Origin: Acinetobacter sp. WC-141
GTDB taxonomy: Bacteria; Pseudomonadota; Gammaproteobacteria; Pseudomonadales; Moraxellaceae
Direction: 5' to 3'
DNA: 64,000 nucleotides
Assembly (NCBI RefSeq): GCF_000313935.1
Contig: NZ_AMSS01000088.1
Coordinates: forward strand, 1 to 64,000
Below the pieces are notes generated by a model, which did not search any database, was not told the origin of the DNA, and saw only the letters and a list, made by a program, of their open reading frames with translations. The translations under genes were made by a program, and so were the position numbers. Within the stretch, counting starts at the first letter, position 1. Each line of letters begins with the position of its first letter. Of this stretch, positions 29,570 to 38,251 are shown in pieces.

Positions 29570-30190
29570 TTACATTCTTAAGTAAAAAAAGCTAAAAGTG
29601 CCTATCAAAATCAAAAGGCATAAAGCAGACAATTTAGTAATCTTCGCATCTGATAGCGTCATTTTTAGCATACTCCAGCCCTGAAAATGTTTTGCAAAAA
29701 TGCTATTTAGAATAAGAGTTGAAACATGCAACAAAACCAAAGCTAAAAATAAGTTTGCAAAAAATTCGTGTAGGTCTTTCAAAGAAAAATTAACATGCTC
29801 AGTTGCATACCCTAGCCCCACCACAATGGGAATCACGAGAAATATAAGTACAATTGAAATTTGAAAAAGTGCAATGCTGATTGAATGAATTGAATTTTTA
29901 GAAAAAATATTTCTAAAATTTGAATGGACTAAAGATTTTTTGATCGCCCTTATCGCTATATTACTTCGCTTTTTAATGCCAAACGATGTTGTACTTGAAA
30001 TACGCGGACTCAAAAAATGCCAGATCACTCTCACGGTAATACTAATAAGAAGTACGTAACCAAACATCATATGGACTTGGTGTAGATCTTCATTATTTCC
30101 GGTAAAGTAAGCACCAATAAAGCCAAGCATAATAGTTATATGTAAGATGCGTATTAGAATATCAATATGTGACCATGTTTTTGTCATCAC
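29570..30190 (-). CDS. Cytochrome b561-like membrane protein
   Basis: 206 residues, four main membrane helices plus a C-terminal one. Histidines suited to bind two b hemes are in RILHITIM (helix 1), HQVHMMFGYVLL (helix 2) and LHEFFANLFLALVLLHVST (helices 3-4), as in the Ni,Fe-hydrogenase cytochrome b/cytochrome b561 superfamily. Likely passes electrons across the inner membrane. The partner is not evident. Base composition is more AT-rich than in neighbouring genes. Confidence 0.78.
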   Translation of the reverse strand: MMTKTWSHIDILIRILHITIMLGFIGAYFTGNNEDLHQVHMMFGYVLLISITVRVIWHFLSPRISSTTSFGIKKRSNIAIRAIKKSLVHSNFRNIFSKNSIHSISIALFQISIVLIFLVIPIVVGLGYATEHVNFSLKDLHEFFANLFLALVLLHVSTLILNSIFAKHFQGWSMLKMTLSDAKITKLSALCLLILIGTFSFFYLRM

Positions 30191-30271
30191 AAAAGCTCAA
30201 AAGTGAAAAGTTAACTATAACTTTTACAATTGAAACTTAAACAAATATTAATCAATTTCTTTCACCCCCCA

Positions 30272-30302
30272 TAAAAAAAGAGTACCCATTTAGGTACTCT
30301 TT
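30272..30302 (-). terminator. Terminator of sohB
   Basis: AAAGAGTACC and GGTACTCTTT form a 10-bp stem with a 6-nt loop; on the minus strand seven T follow. Confidence 0.9.
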
Positions 30303-30322
30303 AGTTCAAAAATTTAGGTTAA

Positions 30323-31285
30323 TTAAAATCTAGTATCACGCATTTGAACTAAAGTTGAATTAGCTTTTGCCAAACTATCTACAACTTTATTCATTACAGC
30401 GGGAATCAAGCTATCAGCCATCTGTGCCGCTTGCAAACCTAGCTTTTCACCTAAGGTCGCTTTTTTACGAGTGTTAATTACATAGACATCATGCTGTGCT
30501 AATAAAGCCAATAGATACTCATCAGATGTTTGTAATTTATCAACTAGGTTGAGATTAAGCGCATCTTCACCATACCAATGTTCGCCTGTAGCGACTTTAT
30601 CAACATTAAGCTGTGGTCGATACTTTTCAACAAAGTGCTTAAATAACACATGCGTTTGTTGAAGCTCTTCTTCAAACTTCGCTTTACCTTCAGGTGTATT
30701 TTCGCCAAACATCGTCACTGTACGCTTATACTGCCCTGCCGTGTAAAGTTCAAAATCAACATTATGTTGTTTTAAAAGTCGGTTAAAGTTTGGAACTTGA
30801 GCAACCACACCAATTGAACCAACAATAGCAAATGGTGCTGTAATAATTTCATTTGCGATACATGCCATCATATAGCCGCCACTTGCTGCCACTTTGTCTA
30901 CACAAATCGTCAGATGGAAACCTGCATCGCGTAAACGCACCAATTGAGCTGCTGCTAGTCCATAACCATGTACCATGCCTCCAGGGCTTTCAAGGCGAAC
31001 GACAACACGATCACGCCCTGCCTTAGCAGTTGCTAAAATGAGGGTAATTTCTTCTCGTAAGTTTTCAACTGCTGATGCTTGAATATCACCTTTAAAATCT
31101 AACACAAAGATTTTCTGATTATTTTTACGGCGAATTTTAGCTTCTTTAGCAAGTTGTTGAGCCAATTGTAAAAGTTCTAAACGGCTTGCAGTTGTTTGTG
31201 CAATTTTTTTTCTCTGTTCATTTACACGTGCATTTAAATGACTAACACGTATTTCTGCAGGGAGTTTAGGCAAATGGAATAACAT
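30323..31285 (-). CDS. sohB: SohB-like S49 peptidase without the N-terminal membrane anchor
   Basis: 320 residues with strong SohB features: VLDFKGDI, LESPGGMVHGYGLAA, DKVAASGGYMMAC (nucleophile Ser) and TAGQYKRTVTMFGENT (catalytic Lys), then GEHWYGEDAL. E. coli SohB opens with a hydrophobic membrane helix before the region matching this protein's residues 10-20 (AEIRVSHLNARV). Here that helix is missing, and the frame meets a stop codon (TAG) three codons before the ATG, so it is not a mis-chosen start. The protein may be cytosolic or peripheral. Substrate unknown. Confidence 0.9.
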   Translation of the reverse strand: MLFHLPKLPAEIRVSHLNARVNEQRKKIAQTTASRLELLQLAQQLAKEAKIRRKNNQKIFVLDFKGDIQASAVENLREEITLILATAKAGRDRVVVRLESPGGMVHGYGLAAAQLVRLRDAGFHLTICVDKVAASGGYMMACIANEIITAPFAIVGSIGVVAQVPNFNRLLKQHNVDFELYTAGQYKRTVTMFGENTPEGKAKFEEELQQTHVLFKHFVEKYRPQLNVDKVATGEHWYGEDALNLNLVDKLQTSDEYLLALLAQHDVYVINTRKKATLGEKLGLQAAQMADSLIPAVMNKVVDSLAKANSTLVQMRDTRF

Positions 31286-31390
31286 AAAATTCTAAGCTCA
31301 TAAGTTATCTTTTATAGCCTTAAGATGTGGTCCTTTTGACTAAAATTCAATAGCGTTTTTGCAAAATAGAGTCATTTTCATTTATATAAT

Positions 31391-31420
31391 AAAAAAAAGA
31401 GCTCATGGCTCTTTTTCTTT
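31391..31420 (-). terminator. Terminator of the pst operon
   Basis: AAAAGAGC-TCATG-GCTCTTTT with flanking A-run, 14 bp past the pstB stop on the minus strand. Confidence 0.8.
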
Positions 31421-31433
31421 TCTTGATTATCAA

Positions 31434-32336
31434 TTAACCAAAGCGTCCAGTAATATAGGCTTCTGTTAACTGATGGTCAGGCTGCGTAAAGACTTTTTCA
31501 GTTGAGTTGACTTCAATCAAATCACCTAAATGGAAATAAGCAGTACGATCAGAAACACGCGCTGCTTGTTGCATCGAGTGAGTCACAATGACAATTGTAT
31601 ATTGCGCTGATAGATCAGAGATCAATTCTTCAATTTTTGCTGTTGCAATTGGATCGAGTGCAGAACACGGCTCATCCATTAAAATGACTTCTGGACTAAC
31701 TGCAATTGTACGTGCAATACATAAACGTTGTTGCTGACCACCTGATAAACCCGTACCCGGTTGATTCAAACGATCTTTCACTTCGTCCCATAAACCCGCT
31801 TTACGCAAGCTATTTTCAACAATTTCTTCAAGATCATATTTATCACGCGCTAGACCATGAAGTTTTGGGCCATAAGCCACGTTATCAAAAATAGTTTTAG
31901 GGAATGGGTTTGGCTTTTGGAATACCATACCAACCTGAGCACGTAATAATACGACATCAAGATTTGGATCATAAATATTGTGGTTATCGAGTGTAATCTT
32001 ACCTGTTACACGACAACCATCAATTGTGTCATTCATGCGGTTTATCGTACGAAGAAAGGTCGATTTACCACAACCTGACGGGCCAATAAAAGCAATAACT
32101 TCGTTTTTGTAAATATCGAGGTCAATACCCTTAATCGCTTCAAAATCACCATAATAAACATGGGCATCTTGTGCACTAATTTTGATTTCGGTTGAGTTCT
32201 GCTTTTTTGAAGTGTGTGGTTCAAAATGCGAAACATACGAAGTGCCATGGTTCTGCGATTTATCTGTAAATTGAGATTGTTCAGTGTTCACTAACTTATC
32301 CTTTTCTAAGGAATTCGTAATATCAATAGTATTCAT
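31434..32336 (-). CDS. pstB: Phosphate ABC transporter ATP-binding protein
   Basis: Drives high-affinity phosphate import. Walker [13 protein letters not shown], signature [16 protein letters not shown], Walker [14 protein letters not shown], and switch His in VTHSM. At 300 residues it is longer than the usual 257 because of about 45 extra polar N-terminal residues before [12 protein letters not shown]; an internal start could give the normal length, but no good alternative ATG is placed there. Last gene of pstSCAB; phoU does not follow. Confidence 0.97.
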   Translation of the reverse strand: MNTIDITNSLEKDKLVNTEQSQFTDKSQNHGTSYVSHFEPHTSKKQNSTEIKISAQDAHVYYGDFEAIKGIDLDIYKNEVIAFIGPSGCGKSTFLRTINRMNDTIDGCRVTGKITLDNHNIYDPNLDVVLLRAQVGMVFQKPNPFPKTIFDNVAYGPKLHGLARDKYDLEEIVENSLRKAGLWDEVKDRLNQPGTGLSGGQQQRLCIARTIAVSPEVILMDEPCSALDPIATAKIEELISDLSAQYTIVIVTHSMQQAARVSDRTAYFHLGDLIEVNSTEKVFTQPDHQLTEAYITGRFG

Positions 32337-32349
32337 AATTTATCCTCTA

Positions 32350-33747
32350 TTACCAACGCACTTCGAACTTTTTACGTAACCAAATTGCAAGACTGTTTAA
32401 CCCAATCATTAAAGCAAGTAGTACGATAATCGCAGCGGCAGTACGGCCTTCGAAGAAGTTACGCAACTCATTACCTTGCCATAAGTAAACCTGGACAGGT
32501 AAAGCAGTTGATTGATCAAATGGAGTTGTTGGAATACTTGCAACGAATGCACTCATTCCAATTAAAAGTAAAGGTGCAGTTTCACCAAGCGCATGGGCAA
32601 CGCCAATAATCGAGCCTGTCATAATGCCTGGTAAAGCTAATGGTAAAACGTGGTGGAAAACAGTCTGAAATTTAGAAGCTCCCAAACCAAGTGCAGCTTG
32701 TCGAATAGAAGGTGGTACTGCTTTTAGTGAAGCACGTGTCGTAATAATGACTGTTGGTAATGTCATCAAACTTAAGACCAAACCACCTACTAACGGAGCA
32801 GATAAAGGTAAATGCATCCACCCAATAAAAATTGCCGCACCGAGTAAACCAAACACAATTGAAGGAACAGCAGCAAGGTTATTGATGTTGACTTCAATAA
32901 TGTCTGTAAGAATATTTTTTGGAGCAAACTCTTCAAGATAGATTGCGCTGGCAACACCAATCGGAATTGCAATAATGATCACAATCAGCATCATGAATAA
33001 TGAACCCATGAATGCACCTGCAAGACCACTAATTGCTGGTGAACTACGAGAGTCCGGATTCTTAAACAAGTTCAAATTGAACGTATTTTCAAGAATACCT
33101 TTTGCTTTTAGCTCATCTGCAAGTTTACGAACTTCTGGGTCAAGTTGTTGCTGATCATCTGGCAATGAACGGTCAATATTACCTTTTAACCAGACATCGA
33201 CATTCGCATCGCCTAAGAAATTAAGATTTTCTTTTTTACCAATGAGTGATGGGTCTGCAAAAACCATGTCACGTAAACGATAAGCTTCTGAACTTGCATA
33301 TAGGCTACTCAAGTAATCACGCTGTGATGCAAGTGCAGGATCTTTCGCAATCATTCCATTTACAATGATACCATCCCAATCGACCATACCCATTTTGGTT
33401 TGCCAGTCGATATAACGCTCTTGATAATGTGCAGGTGTTTCCCCCTGCCCACGAACAGGTACAGGACCTGCATTAATCACTTGCGGATCAAAGTAAATTG
33501 GAACAGTCATACTTGTTTGCCAAAAAGCAGGTAAACCTTTTGCCAAAATACTGGTAAACAATAGCGCAACGAATGCAAGTCCAATTACGACTGCCGAGAA
33601 ACCAGCATAACGAAAAGCTTTTTCTTTACGATGACGTTTAGCCAAAGATTTTTCGATGACCTTTTTACGTCGTTCACGTGATTCAGCAGCAGCTTTTGGA
33701 TCAAATACGTTCTGATCCATAGGAGACGATGTATTTGATGTACTCAT
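32350..33747 (-). CDS. pstA: Phosphate ABC transporter permease PstA, extended
   Basis: 465 residues; the C-terminal 270 are a typical PstA permease (AIYLEEFAPKN, ASLKAVPPSIRQAALGLGASKFQT as EAA loop). The excess is a cytosolic N-terminus and a periplasmic domain of about 160 residues between helix 1 (about 48-70) and helix 2. Extended PstA forms also occur in Pseudomonas. The gene overlaps pstC by 4 nt (ATGA type), showing translational coupling. Confidence 0.95.
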   Translation of the reverse strand: MSTSNTSSPMDQNVFDPKAAAESRERRKKVIEKSLAKRHRKEKAFRYAGFSAVVIGLAFVALLFTSILAKGLPAFWQTSMTVPIYFDPQVINAGPVPVRGQGETPAHYQERYIDWQTKMGMVDWDGIIVNGMIAKDPALASQRDYLSSLYASSEAYRLRDMVFADPSLIGKKENLNFLGDANVDVWLKGNIDRSLPDDQQQLDPEVRKLADELKAKGILENTFNLNLFKNPDSRSSPAISGLAGAFMGSLFMMLIVIIIAIPIGVASAIYLEEFAPKNILTDIIEVNINNLAAVPSIVFGLLGAAIFIGWMHLPLSAPLVGGLVLSLMTLPTVIITTRASLKAVPPSIRQAALGLGASKFQTVFHHVLPLALPGIMTGSIIGVAHALGETAPLLLIGMSAFVASIPTTPFDQSTALPVQVYLWQGNELRNFFEGRTAAAIIVLLALMIGLNSLAIWLRKKFEVRW

Positions 33748-35123
33748 TCGTATTGCTCACGGTATTTACGCACAATGTACAGTGCGACAATGTTTAGACA
33801 TAAGGTAATCACAAAGAGTGTTAGACCTAACGCGAATGCAACCAAAGCTTGTGGGCTGGCAAAGTCAGTATCACCAGTTAACTGTTTTACGATTGTAACG
33901 GTCACTGTCGAAACAGCTTCAAATGGATTTGCATGTAAAAGTGGACTGTTCCCGGCTGCCAAAACCACAATCATGGTTTCCCCTACGGCACGCGAGACAG
34001 CTAATAAAAAGGCGCCTGTAATGCCCGGTAACGCAGCGGGTAAAACGACTTGACGAATTGTTTCCGACTTAGTTGCTCCAAGTCCTAAAGAACCGTCACG
34101 TAAAGCACGAGGTACTTGGGTAATAATGTCGTCTGATAAAGAAGAAACAAACGGAATAATCATAATCCCCATCACAAAACCAGCAGTTAAAGCACTGGTC
34201 GCGTTAATTTCAAGACCAACATAGGCACCCGCTGTCTTGAAAAATGGTCCAATAATCATCATGGCAAAAACACCATAAACAATTGTTGGAATACCAGCTA
34301 AAACTTCAATTGCTGGTTTTGCCCATGAGCGTAACCAAGGAGAAGCATATTCAGCTAAATAAATGGCAATCATTAATCCAATTGGTACGGCAACGAGTAA
34401 AGCAATACCGCTGACCATGAGTGTGCCCCAGAGCAATGGTAATAAACCATAACTGCCCTCGACATTACCTGAAGTACTAAAGCCAGGGTTCCACTCTGTT
34501 CCGAAGAAGAAATCAAGCGGACTTACAAAACGGAAGAAGTGCATTGCTTCGCCAAACATCGACATCACAATACCGATGGTTGTTAAAATCGCAACGCCAG
34601 AACATAAAATCAAAGCAACATTAATGGCACGTTCAACTTGGTTACGTGCACGATATTGTTGATTAATTTTTTTCTTTGCCCACACTAAACCTAATAAAGC
34701 TGCACAAACGACAACAGCAAATTTGGCAAAAGAGCCAATGGTTTGAAATTTTGCGAACTGTTGAGCAGCAGCTAACTCATAGGCTGCTGGTTTGTCACTT
34801 ACCCCAAAACCTGAAGCAATCGCTTGAACACGATCAACTAATACGCTTCTTCCCGCTTCATCAAGTGAAGCACTTATCGATGCGGGAATATTATTAAAAA
34901 TAATATGATTTAAAATACTTGGTTCAACCAAGCTCCAAATGATCAAAATTAAAAAAGCAGGGATACCGCACCAAAGCCCAACCAGTGCACCATAATAACC
35001 AGGACGAGAATGTAATGTCGCCGAGTTGCTTCCCTTACCTGCTAGGCTACGGCTCTTTCTCAGCCCAAGTTGATATGCGATTGCCACAAGGGCTAACAAC
35101 ACACCGATAAGTAGCAGATTCAT
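33744..35123 (-). CDS. pstC: Phosphate ABC transporter permease PstC, extended
   Basis: 459 residues against about 320 in E. coli. Core permease features: GTLMVSGIALLVAVPIGLMIAIYLAEYA, PTIVYGVFAMM and the EAA loop VPRALRDGSLGLGATKSET. The N-terminal third holds extra membrane helices and a loop (about 75-130). Together with PstA it forms the channel fed by PstS. Overlaps pstA by 4 nt. Confidence 0.95.
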   Translation of the reverse strand: MNLLLIGVLLALVAIAYQLGLRKSRSLAGKGSNSATLHSRPGYYGALVGLWCGIPAFLILIIWSLVEPSILNHIIFNNIPASISASLDEAGRSVLVDRVQAIASGFGVSDKPAAYELAAAQQFAKFQTIGSFAKFAVVVCAALLGLVWAKKKINQQYRARNQVERAINVALILCSGVAILTTIGIVMSMFGEAMHFFRFVSPLDFFFGTEWNPGFSTSGNVEGSYGLLPLLWGTLMVSGIALLVAVPIGLMIAIYLAEYASPWLRSWAKPAIEVLAGIPTIVYGVFAMMIIGPFFKTAGAYVGLEINATSALTAGFVMGIMIIPFVSSLSDDIITQVPRALRDGSLGLGATKSETIRQVVLPAALPGITGAFLLAVSRAVGETMIVVLAAGNSPLLHANPFEAVSTVTVTIVKQLTGDTDFASPQALVAFALGLTLFVITLCLNIVALYIVRKYREQYE

Positions 35124-35173
35124 GTACTCTCCACTGTTTTCTCAATTGTCATAATTTGGAAAAACAAGTTAGA

Positions 35174-35208
35174 CAAAAAGGCTGATGAACTCTCAAGATC
35201 ACCAGCCC
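35174..35208 (-). terminator. Intercistronic terminator between pstS and pstC
   Basis: On the minus strand GGCTGGTGA and TCATCAGCC pair around a 10-nt loop and are followed by TTTTTG. Partial termination here would explain excess periplasmic PstS over PstCAB, as is common in binding-protein operons. Confidence 0.7.
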
Positions 35209-35223
35209 CCTATTCAAACTAAC

Positions 35224-36255
35224 TTATTTAACAGTTTTACCTGCTTTAAAGTCAGCCAAAACTTTTGCACGTTCAGCATCAGACATTGCGATTAAGCCAT
35301 CACGTTCAGCTTTAGAACCTTTACCTGTCGCTTTTTTGCTTACGAAATATTCTACATATTGCGGTAAGCCTTTAACTGATTTTAAATGTTCGCCTTTCAC
35401 ATAGAAGAACAATGGACGAGACACAGGATATGTACCGTTCAATACTGTTTTCTCAGATGGAAGAACGTTATTTACTGTTGCTACACGTAACTTGTCACGG
35501 TTCATATCATAGAAACTTAAACCAAACACGCCTACTGCACTTGGAGAAGTCTTTAAGCGAGCTAGAGTTTCTGTGTAGTCACCAGCAATTTCAATTACAC
35601 GGCCATCTTTACGGAAAGTAGAACATGCTTTCTTCTGAGCATCTTTATCTAGGCTCTTGAAGTATTCATATGATTCACAACCAGCATCAACCATTTTCTC
35701 TTGGAAAACTTCACGCGTACCGTGGTTAGACGCAGGAATTACAAGTGTAATTGGTTCGTTTGGAAGTGATTTATCAATCTGGTTCCAGTTTGTATATGGG
35801 TTTGGAACCAATTTACCTTTTGAAGGTAACTGTGCAGCTAAAGCAGCAAACACATGGTAAGGTTTTAATTTATAAGCTGCTTTGTGTGAGTTAGACGCAA
35901 ATACGATACCGTCGTAACCAATTTTGATTTCTTGAATTTGTTTTACACCAGCTTTGTTACAAGCTTCAATTTCAGTACTTTTAATTTTACGAGAAGCGTT
36001 AGCAACGTCGATTGTGTTATCGCCAACACCTTGACAGAATTGTTTTAAACCAGCAGAAGAACCGCCAGAACCAACTACAGGAGTTTTAAATTGAGGGAAT
36101 GTATTACCAAACTCTTCAGCTACAACGCTGGCAAATGGTAATACAGTTGAAGAACCAGCAATTTGAATCGTATCACGAGCTGCATTTGCAGTCGTTGTTA
36201 CAGCTGCCCCAGTTACTGCTAACGCAATTGCGATTTGACGTGGATTTAAGCGCAT
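35224..36255 (-). CDS. pstS: Periplasmic phosphate-binding protein PstS
   Basis: 343 residues from ATG 36255 (MRLNPRQIAIALAVTGAAVT, signal peptide ending TTANA); GAGAGA lies just upstream, so the ATG five codons earlier is not needed. Phosphate-site motifs are present: AGSSTVLPF, VGSGGSSAGLKQFC and PASNHGTREVF. Belongs to the PstS branch with cysteine pairs found in Pseudomonas-like bacteria. First gene of the operon, under a PHO box. Confidence 0.95.
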   Translation of the reverse strand: MRLNPRQIAIALAVTGAAVTTTANAARDTIQIAGSSTVLPFASVVAEEFGNTFPQFKTPVVGSGGSSAGLKQFCQGVGDNTIDVANASRKIKSTEIEACNKAGVKQIQEIKIGYDGIVFASNSHKAAYKLKPYHVFAALAAQLPSKGKLVPNPYTNWNQIDKSLPNEPITLVIPASNHGTREVFQEKMVDAGCESYEYFKSLDKDAQKKACSTFRKDGRVIEIAGDYTETLARLKTSPSAVGVFGLSFYDMNRDKLRVATVNNVLPSEKTVLNGTYPVSRPLFFYVKGEHLKSVKGLPQYVEYFVSKKATGKGSKAERDGLIAMSDAERAKVLADFKAGKTVK

Positions 36256-36345
36256 TCTGTTCTCTCTCATTAATGCAATAGGTTGTACGTCACTTTTTGT
36301 TGAGTGCTTGTACGCTCTTCGATAGCTGCATTGTGAATAGAAAAT

Positions 36346-36363
36346 ATGACAATTAAGTTACAG
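36346..36363 (-). promoter_or_regulatory. PHO box upstream of pstS
   Basis: On the minus strand CTGTAACTTAATTGTCAT matches the PhoB site: two 7-mers of the CTGTCAT type separated by 4 AT-rich bases. It lies about 91 bp before the pstS ATG, a usual distance. PhoB control under phosphate starvation is expected. Confidence 0.75.
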
Positions 36364-36669
36364 TATGATGACGCTTTAATGATTTCGATATTGTTAATTG
36401 TCACATTATTATTTTTTATCTATTATCAAATATTTAATTCAAACCAAGTGGGTATTTTACTTTATATATTAGTCTGTATTATGACACTCATTAAAAATAT
36501 AGAATTTAAATATTCATAAAATATAAAATAAAAAGATATTATAAATATTTTAAAAATCGATAATTTAAGTTTATTTTTACTTTTACTACTAAAAATAATT
36601 TTATGACTAAAACTGTTATTAAATTTTGCGATAAATAATAATTTCTTTGTAACATTAAAATAATATGAC
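36364..36669. other. AT-rich gap between pst operon and permease gene
   Basis: Beyond the PHO box this stretch is strongly AT-rich, with poly-A and poly-T tracts and no frame having a signal of coding. Apart from a weak TTGTTAATTGTCAC near 36391, which resembles half of a PHO box on the other strand, I see nothing specific. Confidence 0.5.
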
Positions 36670-36706
36670 AAAAGATAAAGGGTTACCTTCCGTATGTAAG
36701 GTAACC
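36670..36706 (-). terminator. Terminator of the permease gene
   Basis: GGTTACCTT and AAGGTAACC form a 9-bp stem; on the minus strand a T-rich CTTTATCTTTTG follows. Confidence 0.65.
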
Positions 36707-36731
36707 GCAATATCATTGTAAATTTAGCGGA

Positions 36732-38111
36732 TTAATTCGATTGTACTTCTGGCATCGCTACCATTTTTTTACGATATTTTAAGAAATACATCAGTGCTAA
36801 AACAGCAAGCCAGATGGGGCCTAAAATAACAGCCAATCTCATATCTGGCGTCATTGCCATGATAATAAGAATAAAGCATACAAAGCTAATGGTTAAATAA
36901 TTACTCCATGGGCTAAGAATACTTTGAAACTTAGTTTGACGTTTTTGCAATTTCATTGCTTTAGTAAATTTCAAATGTGTGACTGAAATCATAAGCCAGT
37001 TAATAACAAGTGCCGCCACAACAAGCATCATAAAGAGCTGAAAAGCTTGACCAGGAATCAGATAATTCACAACCACACATATTGCTGTAATAGATGCAGA
37101 AACAACTGCTGCTGGAACTGGAATACCACGGCTATTTACTTTTTTCAAAATTGCCGGAGCATTGCCCTGCTCTGCTAAACCATGCAACATACGGCTATTA
37201 CAATAGATACAACTGTTATAAACTGAAATAGCAGCAATCAAAACAACAAAGTTTAAAACGTTCGCAACGCCATTACTGTTTAAAGACTGGAAAATCATTA
37301 CAAATGGACTACCACCTTCTGCCACCATATTCCATGGGTAAAGACACAGTAAGATCCCAATTGCGCCGATATAAAAAATTAAAATACGATAAACAATCTG
37401 ATTCACTGCTTTTGGAATAGTGGTTTCAGGTTTTTTCGTTTCAGCAGCAGCAATACCAATAAGTTCTAGACCACCAAATGCAAACATAATAACAGCTAAA
37501 GCCATGACAAAACCGTGAATCCCGTGCGGGAAGAAACCACCGTGTTGCCATAAATTTGCAATACCTGCTTGCGGACCAGCAGAACCTGTGAATAAAAGAT
37601 AAGTACCAAAACCAATCATGCTTAAAATTGCAACAATCTTAATGCACGAAAATAAGAATTCAGATTCCCCGAAAAAGCGGACATTGACCAAGTTAATGCC
37701 GTTAATCAAAATAAAGAAAAATAAAGCAGTCAGCCATGTCGGAATTTCAGGCCACCAGAACTGAATGAAGGTTCCAATTGCACTGAGCTCCGCCATGCTT
37801 ACCAGCACATATAACACCCAATAGTTCCAGCCAGACATAAAACCAGCCATTTTGCCCCAGTATTTATTGGCAAAATAACTAAAAGAACCACTTACTGGCT
37901 CTTCAACAACCATTTCACCTAAATGACGCATAATCAAAAAGGCAATAATTCCTGCAATTGCATATCCCAATAAGATTGAAGGACCTGCCAATTTAATCGT
38001 TTGAGAAAGACCTAAGAATAACCCTGTTCCGATCGCGCCTCCGAGTGCGATGAGTTGAATATGCCGATTGGATAAGCCTTGTTTTAACTCGTGCTTATTG
38101 TTTGCATCCAT
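36732..38111 (-). CDS. Amino acid permease, APC family (AroP/PheP-like)
   Basis: 459 residues with twelve membrane segments and the AAT-family motifs LIALGGAIGTGLFLG, GEMVVEEPVSGSF, FAFGGLELIGIAAAE and NSRMLHGLAEQGNAP. Sequence style fits aromatic amino acid permeases (AroP, PheP), and the next gene decarboxylates an aromatic 2-oxo acid, so Phe, Trp or Tyr uptake is likely. It shares direction with ipdC, 140 bp apart, and may be co-transcribed. GABA or other amino acids cannot be excluded. Confidence 0.85.
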   Translation of the reverse strand: MDANNKHELKQGLSNRHIQLIALGGAIGTGLFLGLSQTIKLAGPSILLGYAIAGIIAFLIMRHLGEMVVEEPVSGSFSYFANKYWGKMAGFMSGWNYWVLYVLVSMAELSAIGTFIQFWWPEIPTWLTALFFFILINGINLVNVRFFGESEFLFSCIKIVAILSMIGFGTYLLFTGSAGPQAGIANLWQHGGFFPHGIHGFVMALAVIMFAFGGLELIGIAAAETKKPETTIPKAVNQIVYRILIFYIGAIGILLCLYPWNMVAEGGSPFVMIFQSLNSNGVANVLNFVVLIAAISVYNSCIYCNSRMLHGLAEQGNAPAILKKVNSRGIPVPAAVVSASITAICVVVNYLIPGQAFQLFMMLVVAALVINWLMISVTHLKFTKAMKLQKRQTKFQSILSPWSNYLTISFVCFILIIMAMTPDMRLAVILGPIWLAVLALMYFLKYRKKMVAMPEVQSN

Positions 38112-38251
38112 AACATTATCTCCAATGTTGGTGTCACTTCCTGTACACCTTTATTCAGCACCATATCCGAAGATCAGAAACCGACCTTCGGACATAAGTT
38201 TGCTTTAATATGAGTCCATTTAATTTTAAGAAGACTTGTCCTATCTTCTAT

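Noticed and set aside
36462..36716. 84-codon minus-strand frame in the AT-rich gap before the permease gene
   Set aside because: Low-complexity Lys/Phe/Ile composition typical of translated AT-rich spacer; it overlaps a terminator.
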